In this document: positions 13,300 to 21,299 of the stretch, piece by piece
Numbering within the stretch: position 1 is the stretch's first letter
Layout of the letters: each line of letters opens with the position of its first letter
From: JAVBNH01 sp031551635
GTDB taxonomy: Bacteria > Bacillota > Clostridia > Oscillospirales > Acutalibacteraceae
Direction of reading: 5' to 3'
DNA length: 23,526 nucleotides
Assembly (NCBI GenBank): GCA_031551635.1
Contig: JAVBNH010000043.1
Coordinates: 1-23,526 of the forward strand
The notes under the pieces: generated by a model
Database searches by the model: none
Told to the model about the DNA's origin: nothing
Seen by the model: only the letters and a program-made list of their open reading frames with translations
Made by a program: the position numbers and the translations under genes

Positions 13300-14334
13300 A
13301 TGCCTTTGACAATTATCCGCGGCGATATTACAAAACTCAGCACAGACGCGGTAGTCAATGCCGCGAACAATGAGTTGCTCATGGGCGGCGGAGTTTGCGG
13401 CGCAATTTTTCACGCGGCCGGTGCCGAGAATCTTCAAGCCGCCTGCGACGAGCTTGCTCCGATTGAAACAGGCAAAGCGGTCATAACTGAGGGATTCAAG
13501 CTGCCCGCAAAATACATAATTCACACAGCGGGTCCTGTTTTTATAGACGGCAGCCACGGTGAAGCGAGCCTGCTGCGTTCATGCTATACAAGCTCGCTCA
13601 TGCTTGCAATCGAAAACAATTGTGAAAGCATTGCCTTTCCGCTTATTTCAAGCGGCTTATTCGGTTATCCGAAGGCGGAAGCTTTTCATACCGCGACTAT
13701 GGCAATCAGTGACTTCCTCAGGGAGCACGACATTGCCGTGTCTATAGTGTTATATGGCGGTGAGACTCCGGAAATAAATGAGGAGCTGCACGAATCGCTT
13801 GAACAATATATAAATGAACGCGTTGACAAAAAGCGTAATTTTGAAAATCGTAAATTGTTACAGCTCGAAAACGATTTGCTCAAGGATACTTTGTCAGATT
13901 TTCATCAAATTGAATCAAAAAAAATTGTCTCCTCTGATGTGTTTATCACAGAGCCGGAGGCGCGTAACAGCCTCGACAATCTTGTCGGCAATCTCGATGA
14001 GCCTTTTTCGGCTACCCTCCTTCGCCACATTGACGCGAGCGGAAAAAAAGACGCGGAAATATATCACCGCGCGAATATAGACCGCAGGCTATTTTCAAAA
14101 ATCCGAAGTAATGAGCACTACACACCGAGCAAGCCGACCGTTATCGCATTCGCTGTGGCGTTGGAGCTGACACTGGAGCAAACCTCCGACCTCCTTGAAC
14201 GCGCAGGCTTCGCGCTTTCTCATGCCAGAAAATTTGATGTTATTGTCGAGTATTTTATATCGAGCCGCCAGTACGACATTTTTCTTATTAACGAGGTACT
14301 CTTCAGCTATGACCAGCCTTTGCTGGGAGCGTAA
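13300..14334 (+). CDS. Macro-domain protein with C-terminal helical (HTH-like) domain
   Basis: A 344-residue cytoplasmic protein. Residues 1-165 form a macro domain: IIRGDITKLSTDAVVNAANN, GGGVCGAIFHAAG, YIIHTAGPV and FPLISSGLFGYP. Macro domains bind ADP-ribose and often hydrolyse O-acetyl-ADP-ribose or remove ADP-ribose from targets; the conserved NAANN and SSGLFGYP loops suggest an active domain. A charged linker (about 165-235) leads to a C-terminal domain with YHRANIDRRLFSKIRSN and KPTVIAFAVALELTLEQTSD, a segment common in Firmicutes that resembles an XRE-type helix-turn-helix. The start is set by GAGGTG 7 nt before the ATG. It is a single-gene unit with its own promoter. The fusion suggests ADP-ribose-responsive control or target recognition, which is inference. 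Confidence 0.92.
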   Translation: MPLTIIRGDITKLSTDAVVNAANNELLMGGGVCGAIFHAAGAENLQAACDELAPIETGKAVITEGFKLPAKYIIHTAGPVFIDGSHGEASLLRSCYTSSLMLAIENNCESIAFPLISSGLFGYPKAEAFHTATMAISDFLREHDIAVSIVLYGGETPEINEELHESLEQYINERVDKKRNFENRKLLQLENDLLKDTLSDFHQIESKKIVSSDVFITEPEARNSLDNLVGNLDEPFSATLLRHIDASGKKDAEIYHRANIDRRLFSKIRSNEHYTPSKPTVIAFAVALELTLEQTSDLLERAGFALSHARKFDVIVEYFISSRQYDIFLINEVLFSYDQPLLGA

Positions 14335-14359
14335 AAAAGAAAACGAAAAATCAAAAAAA

Positions 14360-14413
14360 CTAGGGAACAGTTCAAACATTCTCGATGCTTCGACACATAG
14401 AACCATCCCCTAA
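14360..14413. repeat. REP-like element after the macro-domain gene
   Basis: Imperfect palindrome with ends CTAGGGAACAGTTC and GAACCATCCCCTAA; the reverse strand reads TTAGGGGATGGTTC. The G-rich GGGGAnGGT core recurs downstream of two other genes in this window. A weaker 7-bp inverted repeat (CTAATTT/AAATTAG, 14410-14434) follows and may terminate transcription. Confidence 0.6.
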
Positions 14414-14503
14414 TTTTTCTAATAGACAAATTAGAACAACTAACAATCGACCTTTTATTTTTTTGTAACTTCATACAATAATTTCCAAATCAAACAATTA
14501 TTC

Positions 14504-14535
14504 TTGACAGGGGGGGGGATATGCTATAATATAAT
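14504..14535 (+). promoter_or_regulatory. Promoter with a G9 tract in its spacer
   Basis: TTGACA (14504-14509) is followed by nine G (14510-14518) and ATATGC, then TATAAT (14525-14530). The -35/-10 spacing is 15 nt. Overlapping alternatives are TAATAT at 14527 (17 nt) and a second TATAAT at 14530 (20 nt). A homopolymer in this position can change length by slippage and so alter promoter strength. Confidence 0.75.
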
Positions 14536-14568
14536 TAATATAAGTAAAAAAGAGGAGTGAGTGTATTG

Positions 14569-17500
14569 ATGAAAGAGAAATTAAACTTAAAAAAACTAAT
14601 GTCATTTTTCCTTGTTGCGATTATGCTGTTTAATACCCTACCTTCAGGCGCCGCCTCTTTGGAAGCTGACACCCAATCTCCGGGTGGTTCGTTTAAGGAA
14701 TTACTGCCTCAGGAAAAACCGGAGACGGATATCGAGTATAAAATTATACATGAAGAAACAGAGCTGCGCGAGGAAGCTGTAAAGCATTTCCTTTGTGAAG
14801 ACGGCGGATATGTCGCGGTGATGTACAGCTCACCTGTTCATTATAATGAAAATGGTGAATGGAAAGAAATTGATAATTCACTTGTACTGTCGGAGAACGT
14901 AAAAACATCTTCAGGTAAAGCAGCATATGTTCCGAAGGCAGGCAAAACAGGGGCAAGCTTCCCCCAGAGCTTTGCAAACGAGCAAAAACTGACACTCAGC
15001 AATAAAGGCTACACCGTCGCCTTTGGCATCAGCCAGGATAATAAGGACGTATCTCTCAGCAGCTCTGCTGAGCTTTCCGATATTGAGAGTTTGCCCTCTG
15101 AATTAATACTAAAAGAAACCCTTCAGGAAAGTAAAATACTGCAGAAAACAAGCGAAACCAAATTAACTGCTCAAAAAAATCTCTCCTCAGCCCTGACCTT
15201 TAAAGAAGTATTCCCTGATACAAATCTTGAGTATATCCTGTCCTCCTCCGGCATTAAAGAAAACATTGTTGTGAGTGAAAAGCAGGATAATTATCTATAC
15301 CGTTTTGATATTAATTTAGGCGGACTTACCGAAGTTCCGCAGGAAGACGGCTCCATTTGGCTTTGCGAGGAAGGCAAGGCGAATGAAGCTGTTTTTATTC
15401 TCCAAAAGCCGTACATGTATGACGCGGGAGGCGAGCAGAGCTTCGAGGTCGATATGACACTTGATAAGGGAGTTTTAACCGTCAGCGCAAGTGAGGAATG
15501 GCTTAATGATAAATCGCGGGTATATCCTGTTGTAATCGACCCGACAATTTCCTTGAATAATTCTTCAACTGTTCTTGATACTTATGTAAATTCTTCGTGG
15601 CTGGCACCCGGTAACTTTTCAAATAGCATAAATCTATATGCCGGTAAGCTTGCAACTGGTTCTTTCTGCCGTACTTATGTCAGATTTAATTTGTCCGGCG
15701 TGAACATTCCGGCGGACTGTGCGATAACGGACGCTCAGTTTAGGATAAAAAACTGGGATATAAACAACGGCTATCCTATTCTTGCATATGACGCATATCA
15801 AATCAATTCATGGGACACAGGCACAATCAAATGGAGCACTCAGCCGTCTCCTATAACATCGAGTGCTAATTATTGCAGAAATAAATCAAACCTCCCCCTG
15901 CTGACCCCAAGTACAGGAGTTTCTCCTGTTTCTGAGTTTTACAGCATTGATTACACTTCCGCAATTTCCCGGTGGTATAATGGCGGAGTGAATAACGGAA
16001 TAATAATAACCTCGGTGGACGAAACCGCAAACGGACAGACGGCATTCCACTCCGCTAACACCCTCTCAGACAGCGAGCGTCCGGTTTTGACGATTAATTA
16101 CCGCTCGATATTACCGACGGTTCAATCAGTGGAGGGTAATCCCACGGCATGGACAAATCAGAATGTCACACTGAGCGTCAGCGCGGTTGATAACAGCGGC
16201 GCAGGGCTTCACGCCACAGCCTATAGCTTTGACAACGGCGTCTCTTGGCAGTCGTCCAATGCAAAAAGCTTCACAGAAAATCAGACTGTTTATATAAAAG
16301 TCAGGGATGCGGGAGGGCGAATCTCAGCCGCAACAACCGTTAACATTAACCGTATAGATAAAACCTCTCCAACGCTTACTGTGAGCGGCAATCCTTCCTA
16401 TTGGACTACGGAGGATGCAATCCTGAGCATAGACGCTTCCGATTCAGGAGGCTCGGGGCTTCATGCCACAGCCTATAGCTTTGACAACGGCGTAACTTGG
16501 CAGTCTGACAATACTAAAACTTTTACAAGCAATCAGATTGTTAAAATTAAAGTCAGAGACACTGCGGGGAATATTTCATCAATGACAGTGTGGATTCTTA
16601 ATATTGAAAGAACCGCGCCTGAAATTCTATCGGTTACGGGAAATCCTACCACGTGGACAACATCGGATGTCACTTTAACCGTTAATGCCGCTGACGAAAT
16701 AGCGGGGCTGCATACAACAGCGTACAGCTTTGACAACGGCGCTTCGTGGCAGGCAGGAAACAGTAAAACCTTTTCAAGCAACCAGACCGTTAATATTAAG
16801 GTCAGAGACTCATTAGGAAATGTTTCAAACGCCTATGCAGTAGTAATCAGCAAAATAGATAAAGCCCCGCCAACGTTTACTGTCAGCGGTAATCCCACTT
16901 CATGGACAAATCAGAATGTCACCCTGACAATAAACGCTAACGACAACGGCGGCTCCGGACTAAATGCCACAGCCTACAGCTTTGACAACGGCACTTCATG
17001 GCAATCAGGCAATACAAAAACATTCACAGAAAATCAAACAATTAATATTAAGGTCAGGGATGTGCTTGGGCAGGTCTCACCGACTACAACGGTAAAAATT
17101 GAGCGTATTGATCGAAGTACACCGCAAATTTTAACAGTCAATGGAAATGCAGAAAAATGGACAAATCAAAATGTTACTTTAAATGTGTACGGAGATGACG
17201 GAATATCCGGTCTACATTCATCTGCCTACAGCTTTGACAATGGCGCTTCGTGGCAGAAAAGCAACAGTAAAACCTTTTTAAGCAACCAGACTGTTTATAT
17301 AAAAGTCAAAGATGCTGCGGGTAATATTTCAAGCGTTTATACAGTAACAATTAACAAGATAGATAAAACCAAACCTGTAATTTTATCTGTTTCAGGTAAC
17401 CCCTCAACACTGGCAGATTATGCAAAATTAACCGTAAATGCTTCGGATAGCGGAAATTCGGGTCTGCATGAATATGCTTACAGCTTTGACGGCGGGGAAA

Positions 17501-18285
17501 CATGGCAAGCTGGCAACACAAAAACTTTTATTAAAAACACAATTGTATATATTCATGTTAAAGATACTGCAGGTAATGTTTCACCGCATGCTGAAGTTAT
17601 TATAAATAATATCGAAACGTTAAATTGGCCTGCAAACCTAGGTGAATTCGAAGGTTATTACAGAATAAAGCATGTACAAACAGGAAAATATCTGACAATG
17701 GATAGCTTCTGGGGAGTGACGCTTTCTGCTTCGTCTTCATCAGAAAATCAACGTTGGAGATTTAGAACTGATAATAAAGCAAACGGGAGCTATAGCATTA
17801 TTAACGGTATATCTTCGCAGTTATGGTTAAATGCACAAACAAGTTCCCCAATTTATTGCGGATATTACCTTGACGGTTTTAAAGCAAAAGCTATTAATGC
17901 TGTGTTAAGTTGTTACATTACAAGACGCTCAACCACAAGCACCAGTGTAAATATTCGTTGTAATTATAACAGTGGCAATGATTACAATAAAACATGGTGG
18001 GCCTTGGAAATTGATTCTGTTGATAGCGCTTCACCTAATTTTTATGACCATTGGACTGACAATTGGGCTTTAAACGAATGGGAGCTTGAACCTGTTTATT
18101 TAAAAGGCGATGTAGATATGAATGGAAAAATTGATAATTTTGATGGAAGATATATATTAAGAGCTTTAGAAGGAATAGAAAATTTATCAGCTTTGCAATA
18201 TTTCCTTGCAGATTTGGATAATAATGGATATATTGAAAAAGAAGACGCATCAATAATACAAAGAATGAGAACGTTTACATCTTGA
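14569..18285 (+). CDS. Large secreted DNRLRE / Ig-repeat / ricin-like / dockerin protein
   Basis: About 1238 residues. A signal peptide (MKEKLNLKKLMSFFLVAIML...) is followed by an N-terminal region like that preceding DNRLRE and RHS domains (VHYNENGEWKEIDN), then a DNRLRE-like domain (about 320-510; VLDTYVNSSW, RTYVRFNLSG, AISRWYNGGVNNGIII). Six Ig-like repeats of 83-85 residues come next (GNP motifs near 523, 607, 691, 774, 859, 943; each with AYSFDNG-x-SWQ and a VKVRD-like strand), then a ricin-type region (YYRIKHVQTGKYLTM), then a dockerin (GDVDMNGKIDNFDGRYILRA and ADLDNNGYIEKEDASII). It is probably an extracellular adhesin or scaffold component; no catalytic domain is seen. The frame starts with GTG at 14557, but ATG 14569, 11 nt after AGAGGAG, gives the better signal peptide; TTG 14566 is possible. 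First gene of a four-gene unit behind the G9 promoter. Confidence 0.88.
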   Translation: MKEKLNLKKLMSFFLVAIMLFNTLPSGAASLEADTQSPGGSFKELLPQEKPETDIEYKIIHEETELREEAVKHFLCEDGGYVAVMYSSPVHYNENGEWKEIDNSLVLSENVKTSSGKAAYVPKAGKTGASFPQSFANEQKLTLSNKGYTVAFGISQDNKDVSLSSSAELSDIESLPSELILKETLQESKILQKTSETKLTAQKNLSSALTFKEVFPDTNLEYILSSSGIKENIVVSEKQDNYLYRFDINLGGLTEVPQEDGSIWLCEEGKANEAVFILQKPYMYDAGGEQSFEVDMTLDKGVLTVSASEEWLNDKSRVYPVVIDPTISLNNSSTVLDTYVNSSWLAPGNFSNSINLYAGKLATGSFCRTYVRFNLSGVNIPADCAITDAQFRIKNWDINNGYPILAYDAYQINSWDTGTIKWSTQPSPITSSANYCRNKSNLPLLTPSTGVSPVSEFYSIDYTSAISRWYNGGVNNGIIITSVDETANGQTAFHSANTLSDSERPVLTINYRSILPTVQSVEGNPTAWTNQNVTLSVSAVDNSGAGLHATAYSFDNGVSWQSSNAKSFTENQTVYIKVRDAGGRISAATTVNINRIDKTSPTLTVSGNPSYWTTEDAILSIDASDSGGSGLHATAYSFDNGVTWQSDNTKTFTSNQIVKIKVRDTAGNISSMTVWILNIERTAPEILSVTGNPTTWTTSDVTLTVNAADEIAGLHTTAYSFDNGASWQAGNSKTFSSNQTVNIKVRDSLGNVSNAYAVVISKIDKAPPTFTVSGNPTSWTNQNVTLTINANDNGGSGLNATAYSFDNGTSWQSGNTKTFTENQTINIKVRDVLGQVSPTTTVKIERIDRSTPQILTVNGNAEKWTNQNVTLNVYGDDGISGLHSSAYSFDNGASWQKSNSKTFLSNQTVYIKVKDAAGNISSVYTVTINKIDKTKPVILSVSGNPSTLADYAKLTVNASDSGNSGLHEYAYSFDGGETWQAGNTKTFIKNTIVYIHVKDTAGNVSPHAEVIINNIETLNWPANLGEFEGYYRIKHVQTGKYLTMDSFWGVTLSASSSSENQRWRFRTDNKANGSYSIINGISSQLWLNAQTSSPIYCGYYLDGFKAKAINAVLSCYITRRSTTSTSVNIRCNYNSGNDYNKTWWALEIDSVDSASPNFYDHWTDNWALNEWELEPVYLKGDVDMNGKIDNFDGRYILRALEGIENLSALQYFLADLDNNGYIEKEDASIIQRMRTFTS

Positions 18286-18304
18286 TAAAACGGAGTTGTA
18301 AGAT

Positions 18305-18997
18305 ATGACAAAAATTAAAAAAATCAGAGACTTTGCAATCATTTTCTTAATAGCATTAATCATATATGGAATTGTTATTTTTATTTTTTCTATTTTTGGA
18401 ATTGATGTAAAACCTTTTGGTAAAGAAGACATGGGAAAATATGACAAATTAATATTATCTCAATATAGTTATTTAAATAAAGAAGATGCATGGATATATA
18501 TACTTCCTGAGAAATATTATTTTTTCGGACGTCCTGATTTTTATATTTCAATTGATGAATGGGAAAATGGTCAGCCAGTTCTTGATGATAGATTAGTATC
18601 AAAAGGCTTTTTTAGCTATAACAATAAGGATTACTACTTTTACTATTCAGATTTTCAAATGGATAAAAATTGTAAATTTACTAAAAGAGGAGGTTTTTTT
18701 GAATATATATGGCAGGACATTTATAATGCTGATACTGATGAAATTGCCTATACCCTATATGATAATCCGGAAGGTTTGTTTATTACAGACGAATACCTCT
18801 ACTTTACCTACGGTAAAAACTTTTATAACTATTCGTTGTTTGAGCCCTATTATATATTCAATGGAGATGGATTATTTCAATATTATAATTTCAAAAAGTA
18901 CAAGTTTGCAAAGCTAGATTTAGACTCGGGTAAAATTACTGAGATATCAAAAAAAGAGTATGAAGAAAAATATTATTATGTTAAAGAGAGGTCATAA
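18305..18997 (+). CDS. Membrane-anchored protein of unknown function, paralogue A
   Basis: A 230-residue protein with one N-terminal hydrophobic span (about residues 10-32) and a Tyr/Phe/Asp-rich extracytoplasmic part. It begins 19 bp after the dockerin protein gene with a CGGAG ribosome binding site, so it belongs to the same operon. Blocks such as GKYDKLILSQY, YFFGRP, DEWENGQP, LYDNPEGLFI and KFAKLDLDSGK are shared with the next gene. I recognise no family or catalytic motif. The regular aromatic pattern suggests a beta-rich fold. It might be a partner, chaperone or anchor of the secreted dockerin proteins, judged only from its operon position. It is markedly A+T-rich. Confidence 0.75.
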   Translation: MTKIKKIRDFAIIFLIALIIYGIVIFIFSIFGIDVKPFGKEDMGKYDKLILSQYSYLNKEDAWIYILPEKYYFFGRPDFYISIDEWENGQPVLDDRLVSKGFFSYNNKDYYFYYSDFQMDKNCKFTKRGGFFEYIWQDIYNADTDEIAYTLYDNPEGLFITDEYLYFTYGKNFYNYSLFEPYYIFNGDGLFQYYNFKKYKFAKLDLDSGKITEISKKEYEEKYYYVKERS

Positions 18998-19038
18998 AGC
19001 TTCTTGATTGGCTATAGGACAAAAAATGGGGGTATCTT

Positions 19039-19743
19039 ATGATTAAACAAAAAAGACTTTTTTTACGATGTATAATTATGATTATAACGACAGTGGTTCT
19101 GGGTCTATGCGCTTATCAAATTATATTTCAATTAGGTCTTACTAATGGTGAATATTATAATAAAGAACCTTTTGGAAAATATGATAAGCTGATATTGTCG
19201 CAATATGCATCTTTAAATAATGATGAATACGGGTCACTTGATTATAAACTACCTGAACAATATTATTATTTCGGGCGTCCGGATATTTATGTTTCAGTTG
19301 ATGAATGGGAAAATGGTCAGCCTATTCTTGATGATAGATTAGTATCAAAAGGCTTTTTTAGTTATAATAATCAAAATTTTTACTTTTACTATTCTATTTT
19401 TCAAGCAGATAAAAACATAGAAGCCAATAAAAGAGGAGACAATTTTGAGTATATTTGGAAAGATATTTATGATGCTGATAGAAATGAAATTTCTTTTAAT
19501 TTGTATGACAATCCTGAAGGTTTATTTATTATAGAGAATTACCTTTATTATTCACATGGAAAGAATTTTTACAATTATAGGATATTTGCACCTCTATTTC
19601 AAATTTATGAAGATACTTCTTTTGCTTATCTTAATTTAAAAAAATATAAATTTGCAAAGCTGGATTTAGACTCGGGTCAAAGTATTGAGATTTCAAGGAA
19701 AGTGTATGAGGAAAAATATTATAATGTTAAAGAGGGGTCTTAA
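19039..19743 (+). CDS. Membrane-anchored protein of unknown function, paralogue B
   Basis: A 234-residue paralogue of the preceding protein over its full length, with the same single N-terminal span (about residues 9-31) and the same extracytoplasmic blocks (GKYDKLILSQY, VDEWENGQPILDD, LYDNPEGLFI, KYKFAKLDLDSGQ). The C near residue 23 is not in a proper lipobox, so a membrane span rather than a lipid anchor is likely. The start follows GGGGG at good spacing. It is separated by 41 bp from paralogue A and by 3 bp from the next gene. Divergence is concentrated in the N-terminus and in a segment before the conserved C-terminal block, which would fit two proteins with the same fold but different partners. 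Confidence 0.75.
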   Translation: MIKQKRLFLRCIIMIITTVVLGLCAYQIIFQLGLTNGEYYNKEPFGKYDKLILSQYASLNNDEYGSLDYKLPEQYYYFGRPDIYVSVDEWENGQPILDDRLVSKGFFSYNNQNFYFYYSIFQADKNIEANKRGDNFEYIWKDIYDADRNEISFNLYDNPEGLFIIENYLYYSHGKNFYNYRIFAPLFQIYEDTSFAYLNLKKYKFAKLDLDSGQSIEISRKVYEEKYYNVKEGS

Positions 19744-19746
19744 GTT

Positions 19747-21078
19747 ATGAAAAAATTAAACAGGTTAAAATTTTCTGCAAGCATTTTGATAGTGCTTTTT
19801 CTTACCGCACCTACATTTGTGGTTGCTGATACAGAAGATGAGTTAACTTCAGTTGAAGAAGAAACTCTTGAAGAAATTAAAACTGTCACCCCTGAAGATG
19901 TTTGGGCAATGCTTAACTGCGGACTAATGCCAGAGGGTTGGAATGCTGAACCTATATATGATGAAAATATAGAAATAATAGATTTTGATAGCTTTGTTCA
20001 TGAAGAGCCGGAACGTTTTTATTATGAATATATGACTGACGAAGAAATAGAAGCAGTACATATACGTATGGCGAACGGTGAAAATGTTATGTTTGGCGAT
20101 GGTATCACTCACTCATTTAACTTAATGGGATTTAATGAATTCGGAACTTCATCAATAGAACAAAACAGATGGAAAAGTAATAAGACATATCCAATGCATC
20201 AATGGCTGGTTGAAAGAGGTTTTTTGATTTTGCAAAACGGAGATGGAACAATAAGAAATTTTTATAATCCATCACAAATTGCTATTATCAAAAAAGCAGC
20301 AGATTGGCCTGACAGCTTATTAGCTATTTCTGAGAGTAGCTTTATATTCAATAATCATTTTTATCATTATCAGACAGAGACAAATTATTGGCATAATAAA
20401 CTTAACAAAATAACTGCAAAAAGTAAATTCATTGAGTGGTACGATGAAGCTGTTAATAATTATAAGAGTGCAACAAATTCAGATGACAAAATTGAAGCAC
20501 TTAAACAATTTGGATATGCTATTCATTATATAAGCGATCTGGCAACTCCTGTACACACGGGAGAACGGTCAATTAGTGGGACATATAATCCTCTTGAAAT
20601 AGCTCATGAAGATTATATTCAAGCAGAAAAGCACAGTCAATATGAAATAGATGCTTATAATGCAAGGAATGAACCCGGATATGTCGTTTCAGACGCTCCT
20701 GATTATCTGTGGTATATAACTAATTATCTAGACAATATAGCTGAGGTTGTTGCATATTATTCATCTATTTGTTACCCTGATGCATATTCCGATGTTGCAC
20801 TAAAACGACAAAATGCAATAAAGACTCCCGTGCAATCATCCCAGAAGGTAGTAGCAGCAATAATAAATAGATTTATTTTTGATACAAACAAGGGTGATAT
20901 TAATCTTGACGGTCAAATTACAGCAGTTGATGCCAGACAAACCTTGCGGAATTCTGCTAGTAAAATATCATTTAATGACCTTCAAAAATTAGTCGCCGAT
21001 GTAGATATGGACGGAGAGGTTACTGCTACAGACGCTCGAATAATATTACGGGTTTCTGCGAAATTGTATTATTTTTAA
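19747..21078 (+). CDS. Secreted zinc phospholipase C-like protein with dockerin
   Basis: A 443-residue exported protein with a signal peptide (MKKLNRLKFSASILIVLFLT..., cleavage near A27). The central part has the ligand pattern of bacterial zinc-dependent phospholipase C/alpha-toxin N-domains: H151-Q-W-L-V-E-R (compare H-x-W after the N-terminus of the family), D186/D189, H204 and H207 (NNHFYH), H260-x3-D264-x5-H270 (AIHYISDLATPVH, exact family spacing) and E288. The His expected four residues before that Glu is E284 by strict spacing, though H287 is adjacent, so the third zinc site may be altered. The pre-domain (about 28-145) is unrecognised and acidic. A C-terminal dockerin (383-443) has two complete calcium loops (GDINLDGQITAVDAR, ADVDMDGEVTATDAR). 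The ATG is 3 bp after the previous stop. Phospholipid cleavage is inferred. Confidence 0.82.
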   Translation: MKKLNRLKFSASILIVLFLTAPTFVVADTEDELTSVEEETLEEIKTVTPEDVWAMLNCGLMPEGWNAEPIYDENIEIIDFDSFVHEEPERFYYEYMTDEEIEAVHIRMANGENVMFGDGITHSFNLMGFNEFGTSSIEQNRWKSNKTYPMHQWLVERGFLILQNGDGTIRNFYNPSQIAIIKKAADWPDSLLAISESSFIFNNHFYHYQTETNYWHNKLNKITAKSKFIEWYDEAVNNYKSATNSDDKIEALKQFGYAIHYISDLATPVHTGERSISGTYNPLEIAHEDYIQAEKHSQYEIDAYNARNEPGYVVSDAPDYLWYITNYLDNIAEVVAYYSSICYPDAYSDVALKRQNAIKTPVQSSQKVVAAIINRFIFDTNKGDINLDGQITAVDARQTLRNSASKISFNDLQKLVADVDMDGEVTATDARIILRVSAKLYYF

Positions 21079-21093
21079 AATAAGCAAAAAAAA

Positions 21094-21107
21094 GACGGGG
21101 ACGGTAC
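21094..21107. repeat. REP-like GGGGACGGTAC element
   Basis: GACGGGGACGGTAC, preceded by an A-run, 15 bp after the stop of the phospholipase-like gene. It matches the elements near 23356 and, less closely, 14400. Confidence 0.6.
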
Positions 21108-21141
21108 TATGTCTTTAAAATCAAAAAAAATTAGCATTCCT

Positions 21142-21150
21142 CCCCCCCCC
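21142..21150. repeat. C9 homopolymer (G9 on the minus strand)
   Basis: Nine C in a row. On the minus strand G9 is followed by AGGAATGCTAAT, reminiscent of G9-ATATGCTATAAT in the promoter at 14504, but no TTGACA precedes it here. Confidence 0.7.
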
Positions 21151-21163
21151 AGCGACATCTTAA

Positions 21164-21193
21164 AGGACAAGCGACAAACAAGCCGCTTGTCCT
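21164..21193. terminator. 10-bp hairpin between the two dockerin units
   Basis: Perfect stem AGGACAAGCG/CGCTTGTCCT with a 10-nt loop. A short T-run (CCTTTT, to 21204) lies about 8 nt away on the plus strand. It may terminate the first unit or belong to a repeat element. No clear promoter is seen between it and 21300. Confidence 0.45.
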
Positions 21194-21299
21194 ATAAGCC
21201 TTTTCCGCGCCTGTCTTTCTCAATTCGCTAATAATTTATTATTGACGCAACAAAAATTCAAATTAAATTATCTTATATATAAGAGCAGGAGGTAACATC

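Noticed and set aside
14744..18253. Minus-strand reading frames inside the large dockerin gene
   Set aside because: They are antisense shadows with no ribosome binding sites; the plus frame has clear domains throughout.
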